Shown: positions 47,301 through 60,700 of the stretch, piece after piece
Position numbering within the stretch: position 1 is the first letter of the stretch
Layout of the letters: each line of letters opens with the position of its first letter
Assembly: GCA_026874595.1 (NCBI GenBank)
Contig: CM049320.1
Span: forward strand, 31,594,214 to 31,658,213
Reading direction: 5' to 3'
From: Sipunculus nudus
Taxonomy: Eukaryota > Annelida > Sipuncula > Golfingiida > Sipunculidae
DNA length: 64,000 bases
The notes under the pieces: model-generated
Database searches by the model: none
What the model was told of the DNA's origin: nothing
The model's input: only the letters and a program-made list of their open reading frames with translations
Position numbers and translations under genes: made by a program

Positions 47301-50300
47301 CATATGTATATGTTATTATAATCATATAGGTGCTGTTCCCTCTGTTCTGTGTGGGTAGTGACCTGTAACTGTCCTTGTGTCTATTCTTACAATTTACCTA
47401 ATGTGCAATTCACATAATTTAAAAGAAAATTTGGTTGGGGTAAAGTTCTGTAAATTGTGCTTATGTTCTAATTTGAACACCAATTAACACCCATTAACTT
47501 GATGTTGTATATATTAACTGAGTCATAAATGTTCACTGTGCACAAGTTTACATATGACGTTACACTTAATGATGTTACACCCAAACTTAAAACAAGAATG
47601 ACTGTAATCAGATATCCAAGGTGGAAGGGAATGATTATAAAAGTCTGTATTATCTCCTTAATGTCTACCTGTTTTTTTTATTTTGAAAATTTTTATCATT
47701 TAAATTTTGTGAGAAAAAATGGTAATAAATGGTTGAGGACTTATGGGCCTAATTTTCAACTAGGGAAATAAACATCTACTTTACTAAGTTTTATAAGAAA
47801 CAAAATTATTTTAACATATAAGGAATCAGTCTACATATTACAACCTATCAGACCCATTTACGGCAGTCAAGGTCATTGGCCACATGCAAAAATGGCCCCA
47901 ATTGACAGCTGCTGTTTGGATGATGTAAAAACTCAGAAAAAAATATGACTAGCTGAAACAAAGAAGGCACTCATGCAGAGACATCTGATCTGTCTTATCA
48001 TTTGAAAGTTTATAAAAATTGTGAAACATAAACTGGAGTATTATTTTAAAATTCTTGATTGCCATATTAGGTTGTCACTTCCATAGGCAGCTCTCTGGGA
48101 AATTATTGAAGAAATGTAACATCTTAAGAAAATTATCTGTAAAAAGAGGTGGACACAGGTTGGTGGAACAGACTACAATAAAATTACTGGCACAGTATAT
48201 ATTAAAGAGCTGGTATATGATGTTTGATGGCTCTGCCAAGAACATGTGATATTAGACTTATTATTGTGTAAGAATTTTTTAGCTCAGCTGACTATAAGTC
48301 ATCTGAGCTATAGTTGTGGTCCATTGTCCGTTGTCTGTCCATCTGTCCCTCCGTCCGTCTGTCCGTCCGTAAGACTGGCACATTTTGACACCGTTGGACC
48401 TAAGAATCGGAAATTCGGCATACAGTTAGATGTCCCCAAAATCTCCTACCATGCCGAAAATTGGGTCAATAGGACTACGTTCCTTCCAAATATTAAGGAA
48501 AAACCTCAATTTTTTATTAGAAATCTATTTTTACACTTCAGGACTGCCTAATATCAAAACCACTCATCTGGTTTTCTTCATATTTACCATAAATAATCCT
48601 CTATATAGTTCCTATGTACATGCCAGAAATTAAGTCAGTATTGTTCAATTTATAAAAGTTATTGGCCCAAACATAATGGACTTTGTAAAAAAATCAGGAA
48701 GATATTTGGTCACTTAAGACCAAAAGTGCTAAAGGTAGGGACTTTTTTCAGTAATACAACTTTAATTAATCAAAATTTAATTGTATACCAAATATTAGAT
48801 CAAAATCTGTTAAATTTTTTTAAATATTGGCAAAAATATAAAATTGGTACCTTAAATTTTGCCCAACTTTGGCCATGGCACGTTTTTTTCCTGTAAGTAC
48901 TGTGGATTTAATTTTCACAGCATGTACACATAAGGATTTAATCTGTTAAAATCTGAAATTTGAAAATAAAAGCTGCTAAATTAGGCGAGTTATTGAATTT
49001 TTCCAGAGGCTCTTGTTGTATTCCCTTACATTGTCAAGCAGTCCACTTTGATGACTGTAGGTCATTCAGTGCACATCTCTATGCTCCCCAGGGTGTTGGC
49101 ATAATTTTAGATGTCCCCAAAATCTCCTACCAAACTGAAAATTAGATCATTAGGACTTCGTTCCTTCAAGATATTAAGGAAAAAACCTCCGTTTTCCATA
49201 AAAAAGCCATTGTATATTTCAAGGCTGCCTAATATCAAAACCACTGATCTGTTTTTGATCATATTTAGTATTCACATTCTTTCATACATTTTCTATGAAC
49301 ATACCAAAAATTAGGTCAGTAATGGGTATTATTTTGAAGTTGGCCAAAATATAATGCAATTTTAAAAAAAATCAGGAAATTTATTCATTCATCTAACATG
49401 AGAATTGCTGAACCTAGAGACTTTTTTCAGGAATATAACTTTATTGAATCAAGATTCAATTGTTTACCCAAAATTAGAAATGAATTTTGCAAATTTTTCA
49501 AGTTATTTGCATAAATAAAAAATCAATACCTTAAATTTTGTCCAACTTTGGCACTGTTGATTTAATTTTCACAGCATAAATACATAAGGATTTAATCTTT
49601 TAAAATCTGAAATTTCAAAGAAATTGATTGGAAAGAATAGCTTTTATTCACGTTTTCATACACCATGTCAAGTGTTGTTTACATCTAGCCCACCTAGTAG
49701 TACAGCCTACACTTGCATTATGTAACACACCCCAGGCAGCTTGCCTTGGCTAAGCTTGGCCACTGCCAGCAGGCTTCCCCTCTGCCCTGCACTCCCCCCC
49801 CCCCCCTCCCCCCCGATGGTGCATAAACTAGATGAATGTTATTATTATCTGTATTTGATTTATTCTTATTCTAGGCTATGCTACATTTTAGATTTTGTAT
49901 TGTACCACCAGGATTACACTGATTAAAGTGTACATTTAATTGTGTCCACAAAATGGTGTATTGCTATGAAAGTGTGGATGTTCATCAGATAAGTAATTCC
50001 TTACTTCAGAAGAGTAAAAACTTCACCAGGTGTGAAATTGACTATTAATTCCAGTAATAAATTAAAACTGGGATAGTAATTAGCACAATGATATTGTTTG
50101 TCCCTCATTCAACCAACAGTGTGTATACTTTATTTGAAAAGATGTTTTATTTTATCAAATTTACTGAATCTTTTATTTTATTTTGGTGAATAAAATTAAG
50201 CATGTACTGAAAACTCCAGTGTGCAAAACTTTTTAATAGGGATTCAAGGAATATTCTTGTGGATGCCATGTTGTGGCATTATTTTCTTTTAAATTCAGTT

Positions 50301-53300
50301 TAAACATTTATGATTTAAAAATAATAAAATATATGTGTATGCATAATATGACCCAATATGAGCTACACTCTGGATATATGATGATTGCAACTTTTGCAAC
50401 AATTCTAATATTTAAACTTATAGTTTCAGTTTTTTACTCTGTATATATAATGATTGCAACTTTTGCAACAATTCTAATATTTTAACTTATATTTTCAGTT
50501 TTTTATTAAAAATTTATAAAACCTGTAAATAAAAAAAAATGATTCAGATAAAAACTTCTTAATGGAAAAAGTGGATATGCTTAAAAAAAATAGGCTTATA
50601 TATAAACTAAAATGCATTATAGCCTTGAAAGTGAAATAAAGGTATAAGTCCATTCTGTCCGCTTGCCTGTCCATCTGTAAATTTTCATATGCATCACAGT
50701 ATCTCAAAACTTTACTGTTTTTCTTCATGACAGTCTTGACAGAGTATTAGTTTGCAATCATATATTTAGAACTTTACTAAAACCAAGTAGGAGGGCCCCT
50801 TTCCTCTTAGCTTTCATATTCTTATATGAATGAAAAACATTACAATAGAATATTTCTACATCCACCTTCGTGCTGCCCTCACTTTTCCCTACTCCGAACC
50901 CCATCCCAAAGTCAGCCTCAGTAAGCAAGAACAAGATGAATCAGATATATTCATACTTTAATATTTTGTATAACTATTCATCCATAGGTACCTATGTACA
51001 TGCCAGAAATTATGTCAATATTGTGTAATATGTAGACATAGTGGGCATCACAATAATGTACCTTGTCAAGACTAAAGAGATATTGTGTCATACAGTCACA
51101 AATTCATAAATCACTTCATCAGCATAGTTAATCATAACATCATATCTGTCAAATTGAAAGCTTGCAGACTACCATACACTTTAGATCCTTCAACAAATAG
51201 CCTTATCATCATTCTACTACTGGTTATTACTGCTGTCATTGCATTCATATTTGCTCAAATATATCACAGTTTTCAACCCCTCCTAAATAAATAAAAATAA
51301 ACCACTATATTTTACTCTATTAATCCATCAGTCAGGTAATTTCATTTATCATTTACTCGCATATTACATTACATTCCTTTATAATAGCCCAACATGTCCA
51401 TGATATTCATAAGCTTTCTCGACTCGATATTGTATCACAGTGGAGAAACATTTATAGTCCAATCACGATCAGCTGAGCGCCATGACCCATAGGTCCCTTG
51501 TTTATCTGGGATAAAGGGGAATGTGAAAAATTTATGTATGACAACACGCTGTTCTTAACCAGGGCTGGCACAGAGCAAAGAATTGTAATCAGACCAATGA
51601 GAGCATGGTATTCCATTGTGCATCCAGCTCCAAGTTTCAAACCTGCAACAGCCTCCTCTCATTGGTTTGATAAAAGATGCAATACATTGCTGTCATCAGT
51701 CTGATTACATTTTTTGGCCCTCTGCTAGCCCTGATGCATATACCCTAGAAACCTTGCTATTCACAGCAGCAGTTAAAGCAAAGGAGATATAGAACAACTC
51801 AATGTATAACCACTGTATGAGGATTACAGATATTGACTTAATTTAAGTAAATGGAGATGATCTTGAGATTGGTGATGTTGGCTTGCTTTGGGGAAATGGG
51901 TGTGATTCCTGATATCAGATGTTATATATAACATTTTGTTTTGATGAGATTCCTGCACAAATTGACTTTTCCTTGTGATCATGTTTGACATGTGTCTTTG
52001 TTCAACAAGGATGACATGTGTGTGCGTGTGTTCAACTACAACACACTGGAGCGAGTGCACCAGTTTGAGGCCCATTCTGACTACCTGAGGAGCATAGCCG
52101 TTCACCCCACACAGCCTTTCATCCTCACCAGTAGTGGTAAGTCTGTGGAGTTTATGTTTTTGCCAGCACTGGTTTGTCTGTTTGCAACATTACTCAAAAT
52201 GTTATTTACGGATTTTGGTGAACTTTTCTGTTTAGCTCAGCAATGGTACAATGAACAATTGGGAGTGATCCAGATCACCATCTGGATATGAGAATTTTTT
52301 TATGAAAAATGCTGCATTTCTGACAATGCCATATGGTGGAGGTCTGCACTCTCTGAGTGCTTTTCTAGATGGTTTAGTTCAGGGCTGTAATAAAATACCA
52401 GTATTTATATCTTAATTTAATGCATATGGTGTTGCTTCACTCATGGTATGATACACAATATGATGCATACATAATATTAGAGTTAACAAGTCCAAGTCAT
52501 AACTTTTTCTGTTCAAGTTCACCACACTGTTATGTTTATGCTGCAGGAATAATGAACAATAAAGCAGCTTTTTCAATTGGTTTGATCATGTGGTTGATAT
52601 CTTATAAGACACTAATTAATAGATTTTTGCCATAGTGATTGCATCTGGTGCAAGTTTTATTTCTACTGTGTGAAAGCATAAGGAACCAGTTTCAGAACAG
52701 TCTTGGCAGATACTGTATTTATTCCGTCCTAGTGATTTGTTGAAAAAGACTGCATGATACCTGTATGTAAAGAAATTAAATGTAACAGCACAGTGTTGCA
52801 TAAAATTATTATTGTTATAATGTTATGATTATCATCATTATTCTTATACTTGTATGCAAGAATCAGAGATTCTTACTAAAACTGAACATTCCCTTCAACT
52901 TTGAAATTATAAATACACTGTATTTGACAGATATAACTGGACAGCCCTTCAGGTATAAGAGGCTTATAATCTATTTGATCTGTGTTTGTAGATGACATGT
53001 TGATCAAACTGTGGGACTGGGAAAAGAAATGGACTTGCACACAGATATTTGAGGGCCATACCCACTACGTGATGCAAATCGTCATCAACCCCAAAGACAA
53101 CAATCAATTTGCTAGTGCTTCATTAGACAGGACAGTTAAGGTAATGTATACATTTAAGATAAATACAGAATTAACTTTTGAAGTAAGCTTTAAAAAAAAT
53201 GAAAAGTCAGTCCTTCCAACAAAAGGGTATAAAATTAATAATAATTTATTTATCCCAAAGCATGACTACAGAAGATTTAAAAATTTTAGGGAACTGTGCA

Positions 53301-56300
53301 TAGGGTCACTTCTCTTTACTGACAACTATCTTTAACAGACCTTGGTGGTGGTCTGTAACAAGTCAACAATCTCTCAAATACAGGGACCTCTCTGATAAGA
53401 GCAAAAACAAATGGCCTGCCAGTGTCCATAATCAGGAGATCCTACTCTATTGTGGAGAACATAGTAAAGAAGTTTCCATGCAGTTTATCTTCTGTTATAG
53501 TGATGCAGGTGTCAAACCAGCCTTTTACTTTGTAACATTTGGTTTTGGGGTCATGGCCTCTGATCTCTGGGTTTTGGATTGGCTGGTCTTATCATGGTTG
53601 AAACACTTGCAGAATCATTAAAACAGTTTGCTCACCTTTTTGAAGTATGCCTTAAAGGTCCTGTTTTTCAGGTTTCAAGTGTCCCTAAGACATTTACACA
53701 AAGAGACTATAGGGACACAGTAATTCAGGTCATTCACTGTACTTGGGATAAATTTAAGTGAATACTGTGATCCAAGGATATTAAACCCAGAATCAAGTAG
53801 AAAATTTACTGCTTAGGCTCTGATTAAGAAAACAAAGATATATTTATATAGTGCTAAAAGCATACTAATTTGCAGAGGTTGCAATTGTACATATTAAATG
53901 AAAAATGTAAGAGATCTGAGAATATTGTACATATGTAGTAAAACGTAAAAGATAACAAGGATTTCTTATTCGGTTGTTTATAATGTTTACTACAGGTTTG
54001 GCAGCTGGGTTCGCCCACTCCTAACTTCACCCTGGAGGGTCACGAGAAGGGCGTGAACTGTGTGGATTATTACACAGGGGGTGAGAAGCCCTATCTTATC
54101 TCCGGAGCTGACGACAGGCTGATAAAGATATGGGATTATCAGGTGAGTGAGGATTATGAAGGTAGTTACAGTAGAACCTGTCTGAAAGACCACCTGTCTT
54201 ACAAGACTGTCTATTGAGACCACCCTTGGGTGAACCAAAAGCATTCACATTGGTTAATAACTGACCTCTGTAATGAGACCACCTTTGACCCAACACCACT
54301 TTTGCCAGTCCCATGGGTGGTCTCATAACACAGGTTTTACTGTATGTGTATCTGTGCAATACATATGTGCACAGGCACCTGCCTATTACACAACATTAAA
54401 CATGAAAAATCTTCAATACAGCAGCTGTTGAAATGAATTGTACTGTATTAAGAGTGCTAAAAGATGACATGTCATTGCAAGTTTCATATTTGTATCTTAA
54501 TGCTGCATTGAGAAAAAGAGTTTCTGTGTCAGTTAGTTTTAAATGACCATCATGATGATAATACTGACTTTATATTATTGATTCGTATTAATTTTTGTTT
54601 GAAATCTTCTGATTATACTTTATGTATTCCTTATAACATAATCATAGTAAAAGAATTCATTTTAAACAAATTCATAAATGATTTGTATTCCTCTCATTAT
54701 ATAATGTTGCCTTTAGCTCAGCAGACTGCAAGTCATAAAAATCAGTCTTTACTCATGGTCTGGCCAGCAGTTCAGCTTGCCTGATTATCTAAGTACCAGT
54801 ACATATTATGTATTCATTTAGAGCCAGAATGATCCAATTTGGAATGCTGGTGGACTTCTGTACAAATTAACCTTGGAGTATGGGTGGAATAAGAGAATAC
54901 AAACACATTTTGTGCCAAATACCACAGTAAGGATGGCCACATGGCAGTGGCCTGCATTCCTGAGAATGCATATTTCTATTTTAATTATGTTTCCGTAATT
55001 ACAGAACAAGAATTGTGTTCAGACACTGGAGGGACATGCTCAGAACATTTCAGCTGTCGCCTTCCACCCGGAGCTGCCAATCATACTGACAGGCTCAGAA
55101 GATGGTAAGATTGTTGTATCCCCAGACAAAATCGGGGGATACTATGTTTTCATACCGGTCCCGCCGCCGCCACCTCATATAAATCTTGTTTGCGCGATAA
55201 CTCCACGGATATTCCACGGATCTTTATCAAACTTGGTATATGTATAGATATGGGTTAGAGGACGACGCCTATTTAAAATGAGGTCATGACCTTGACTAGG
55301 AGAGTGTCCTTGACCTTGAATAGGTCCAATTTTGGGGAAAATCACACAAATTCTTAGATATCTCAAGAAATCTTGCATGGATTGATCCCAAAATCAAGTT
55401 GATGGAAGATCATGGATAGGGTTGTCATGTTCCAGAGACTGGTGGCGCCACCTATTATTCTTTACTTGTTTTCATGCTGTTTAATACCCCCAAAATTGCC
55501 ACTTGACAGTACTGTGAGCATTATAAGTCAAAAACTTATGGAAAGATTTCCTTTTATTATGCATATACATAGATATGGGTTATGGGATGATGTTTATTTA
55601 AATTGGGGTCATGGCCTTTCCTATGAGAGTGGCCTTGACCTTGAATATTGCCATATATGGTGAAAATCACACAAAATCATTAATATCTCAATAAGGGATG
55701 CATTGATTGGTCCAAAAATCAACTTGACCAAAGATTTTGGATAGTGTTATCATGTACCGGAAAGTGGTAGCTCCACCTGTTATTCTTTTACTTGTTTTTG
55801 TGCTGTTTAATACCCCATCATTGCCACTTAACAGTACTGTGAGCATTATAAGGCAATTACTAATGGACAGATTTCTTTTATTTTATGCATATACATAGAC
55901 ATGGGTTAGGGGATGATGATATTGAAATTGGGGTCATGAGCTTTTCTATGAAAGTGACCTTTTCTATGAGTGTGGTCTGATATTAATTGTTGCTGAAGAA
56001 GGCGGGGCCTATTCTTAAAGGGGGGGGGGGGGGGGGTTAATTGTCTGGGGATACTATGGCACCTGCGTTGCCAAGAAATATCTAGTTTAACATGAAATCT
56101 GCTCACGAGCACATCTATGAAGGGTTTATGAATCAGTATATTATTAGTTTGCTATGGTCATTTTCTTCTAACCAGTTTAAACCTTGTCCTTTGATTCCTG
56201 TATTAGTTCATACAAGATGAGCTGAATAATGTGATGTTCAAGAATTGAAAAAGAATAAAGATTTGGTCATGGGATTGTCACTCAAAGAATTTGTCTGTAG

Positions 56301-57655
56301 CCAGTTGAAAACGTTGCTAAGATGGTATCCAACAAAACTGCATATCATGTGTTCGTTCAGTCAGCTGGCTTATTAAAAGTAATCACACATTATTATTTTT
56401 CTACCAGAGATATGTATGTGAGGAAAATGAGGAAAAATAAGAAACAAGATGCATTGTCAGCTTTGAAAGATTGAAACCTATGTAAATGATACTAAAATGT
56501 AACAGTTCAGTAAGCCTCAAGTATGTTCTTATGTCAAGTGTATTGAATTTGCAAGTGTGAAACTTTAATTGAATTGTATGTCTTCAGGAACTGTGAGGAT
56601 CTGGCATGCCAACACATACAGACTGGAGAGTACGCTAAACTATGGTCTTGAGAGGGTTTGGACCATCGCCTGTATGCGAGGCTCTAACAATGTGGCCCTT
56701 GGCTATGATGAAGGCAGCATTATGATCAAGGTGAGCTCATAGTCAAATTTCTCATATTTAAAGTTTGTTCAGCCATCTGATAACTGATTGGTTACATCTG
56801 AGCTATTAATTAAAATAAATTGTGAATTCAATAAAGCAGATTTTCACCCATTCTTATCATAGCTGTAAACACACAACCCAGTAGGCATTTATATTGGACT
56901 GGTAAGCTTAAGTTCAGTCGTGACACAAGCCATATGAGGAAATGTATTGCAACAATCATTCCATCATGTGACATTGATATTGTGGTAAACAGCTGATAAT
57001 CTTAACATAAGGCTATGAGTGATGAATTTACACAGAAGAAACCAAACTGAATATTGGTCTCTATGGTAACAAGCCATTTCCTGTATTGCGTACAAATTGG
57101 CTGTCATCGAGTATCCTGTGTGAGCCATGCTATTATTTATTCATGCAGTCAGAAATTTAACAAACATTAGTAATTTACAAATATACATAGTAAAAACTTT
57201 TATTTCTTGCACATGGTAGACATGCGTAGAAGGTACACAAACATATCTAAAGATTGGTCTGATTTATGTCAAATGACAGCTCACTTGTAAGCCATGAGAT
57301 GTTGTCAAAAAAGACAAAAATATTTGCATCCTCATAGAGTGTTACTGTGTGATTCTAGATGCAAGATTTAATTGAACTCTGACGCTTAGTATGCTGGTTG
57401 TACTTTCTCAAATGTTAGAGGGCCGAAATGGTGCTATTCTTATCAGTACATGTGGAAGGTGGAATGATTGCAATGAAGTTAATTGATCTGGCCTTGTAAT
57501 TAATCCGTTCCCCTTTACCTTCTTGTAATGCAACATCTTGTACAATCTCCAAAACTGACATTCTAGAGATAGAAGGTTAAGCAATACTTCATATATATAG
57601 AATATATTTATTAATACTCTTTAGGGTCACAAAGGGACTCATTACATCAAATACA

Positions 57656-57710
<55 letters not shown>

Positions 57711-60700
57711 TATTAAAAATAGGGCAATAATGATACACTAGTGCATGATACATTGCGATACAAGGCTAAATCTTGTATCAGTATCATCAGATGTCCCTAT
57801 GCTGATATGTTGTAGATGCATGATCTTCTGACAGAAAGGACAATGGAAACTATCAGTACTATACCAGTATAATACTTCTATACTACTATAAAATTTCTGT
57901 ATGATGTAACTGCTTGTCATTCAATTTGTCAATTTTGAAAATAAAGATAGAAAGTTATGGCTGTCCCAAACTGATGTGGACTTCAAATGAGAGACATATT
58001 ATGGTATACTCAAGGTCTGTCTGTCTGTCCGTTAGTGTTGCCATGATAACTTACCAGGGCTTTGATGGTTTTTCTTAACCAAAGATTATCTCACCCAGAT
58101 TCACTTATGGGCAAAATCAATGCACATTTAGGTTGAGGTCACAAGGCTACTTTGTGGTGTCCCCACAATAACTTATCAAGAATATGGTGGATTTGATGAA
58201 ACTCAACAGAAATTGATTTCAGGCAAAATCCATGCGTAATCAATGAGGACAGAGGTCACCAGACTGTGGTGGTGCCATGATAACTTACCAAAAATCTTAT
58301 GGATTTTCATGAAATTCATTATGAATATTAACCAATAATGTTTCTCACCGGAATTACATTCTCAGCAAAATTCACAAATATTTAATGAGGTCAGAGGTCA
58401 CAAAATATGTGACAGATGTATTATGGATCATTTACAGAGCTTGTGTTCATGATATTCATTTTTATTGAAATTAAAAACCAAGTTTGCATGTCAAATGTTT
58501 ACTTTTCACATTGACAGCTTGGTCGTGAAGAGCCAGCCATGTCCATGGATATTAACGGTAAAATTATTTGGGCCAAACACTCAGAGGTGCAGCAGGCAAA
58601 CATCAAAGCACTGGCTGATACAGAGGTCAAGGACGGAGAGAGGCTCCCCCTGGCGGTGAAAGACATGGGCAGCTGTGAGATCTATCCACAAACTATCGCC
58701 CACAACCCTAATGGAAGGTAAGACACCATTGTTTGGCTACAGGAAACAATTTACTAGACTAGAAACAACATTCATTTATTGTCCCCCGCTTCACATAACA
58801 GGGGACATTGATTTGGGTTTGTCTGTCTGTCTCTCTGTCCCTCATGTCTGTCCGTCCGTCAGGTTTTTGTTTCCGTGCAATAATTTTCCTTAATATTATT
58901 TGATTCATTCAAATTTGGGTCAGTGATTGCTCTGATGCTTACCTTGGTTGGGATTGGTTTTCGAGAGTCTGTCTCACAAGATAATGATACAATATGATAT
59001 TTTACTTTTTATTTGATGAATCAGCACATTTAGTTTCACTAATCACCAACAGGTGTGGTTAGTGGTGGACATAAATTACATTAATTTTTTGCAGTAACTG
59101 CCAGGTGCTGCCATCTGTTAAGCGTGGTTAAAACTATTTGCACTTTGTCAGCAGAGACTTTAAAATCACCCCAGACTTGAAGGGGGAAGCAGGGGGCAAA
59201 AATATTACAGTTGTGTTGTCGTATCACTGTTACAGGTTTGTGTTACTGTTACAGGTTAATGGCTAAGCCTATGTAACTATATATTACAGCTGTGTGATTG
59301 TATCACGGTTACAGGTTTGTGGTTGTGTGTGGAGATGGAGAGTACATCATATACACTGCTATGGCTCTGAGAAACAAAAGCTTTGGCTCGGCCCAGGAGT
59401 TTGTTTGGTCCAACGATGCTTCTGTGTACGCAATCAGGGAGAGCAGCAGCATGGTGAAAATATTCAAAAACTTCAAAGAACAGAAATCGTTCAAGCCAGA
59501 CTTTGGAGCAGAAGGTAAATTTGTTATTTATTTATTATATTTCCGTCTGTGATGGGCCGTATTATAATATATCCACAATCAGTCAATCTATCTGTCTGTT
59601 TGTTAACTATTAGAATCACTTATTAGTGATAACTTACCAGGGCTTTGATGGATTGTCATAAAACTCACCATAATAACATACCAATGGATTATCTCGCCTG
59701 AGTTCAATTTTGAGCAAAATTCACTAATAATTAATGAGGTCATGAGGGTACTTTGTGATCTTTTCCACAATAATTTATCAGGATTATGATGGATTTTGAT
59801 GAAACTCAAAAGAAATATTAACCAATATAATATCTCACCTAAGTTGGATTCCCAGCAAAATCTGTGCACATTGAATGAGGTCAGAGGTCACCAGACATTG
59901 GTCGTGCTGTGATGACTAACCAAATATCTGATGGATTTCCATGAAACTCATTATGAACATTAGCTGATACAGTGTATCACCTGAATTACATTAGCAGCAA
60001 ATTTCATGCATATTTAATGAGGTCAAAGGTCACAAGATATGCGATGTTTAAGTATTACCGGTATGTAATAGTGAAGACTTAAAAAATATTTGATTTATAC
60101 AGTGTAAAGGCTTGACAGAAATGAACACTATATCATCAGTTCAATTCATTTAAGATAGCTAAACTATATTTATAATTTACATTAATGTAATAGAAGTGCT
60201 CAAGGTTTCATAGTTCTACCCAAAAAAACACTCAGTTTGTTAGTAAGATGTATGGCAAATATGGATCTATCATTTAATTTAAACAGTAGTCTCATCTATG
60301 CACATTTTTTATTGCCTATTTCTTTATTAAACATATATCTTTACATGGTAAATGCATATAAAACAATTACTGGATAAACAACAATTCAGAATATTTTCAT
60401 TCAAGTTTTTATTTTCCATTATTTTATCTTTATTTTTTCATATCAATATATTATTTTCTGTTTATTATGATATCCCAGGAGGGATGTCATTATATTTTGG
60501 TGACCTTCTGTGTAACATTGTATTATTTTGTATGTTTATTATTATATCCCTGGAGGGATGTTATTATGTTTTGGCGACATGCTATGTTAAATTGTATTAT
60601 ATTGGCAGGTATCTATGGAGGGTTTATGCTTGGTGTTCGTTCTGTGAGTGGCCTTGCCTTTTATGACTGGGAATCAACAGATCTGATAAGAAGAATAGAA

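Noticed and set aside
48246-48551. 101-aa ORF with PSVCPSV repeats
   Set aside because: Comes from the gtccgtccgtctg head of the 3.2-kb element; the matching ORF in copy 1 is shorter and differs.
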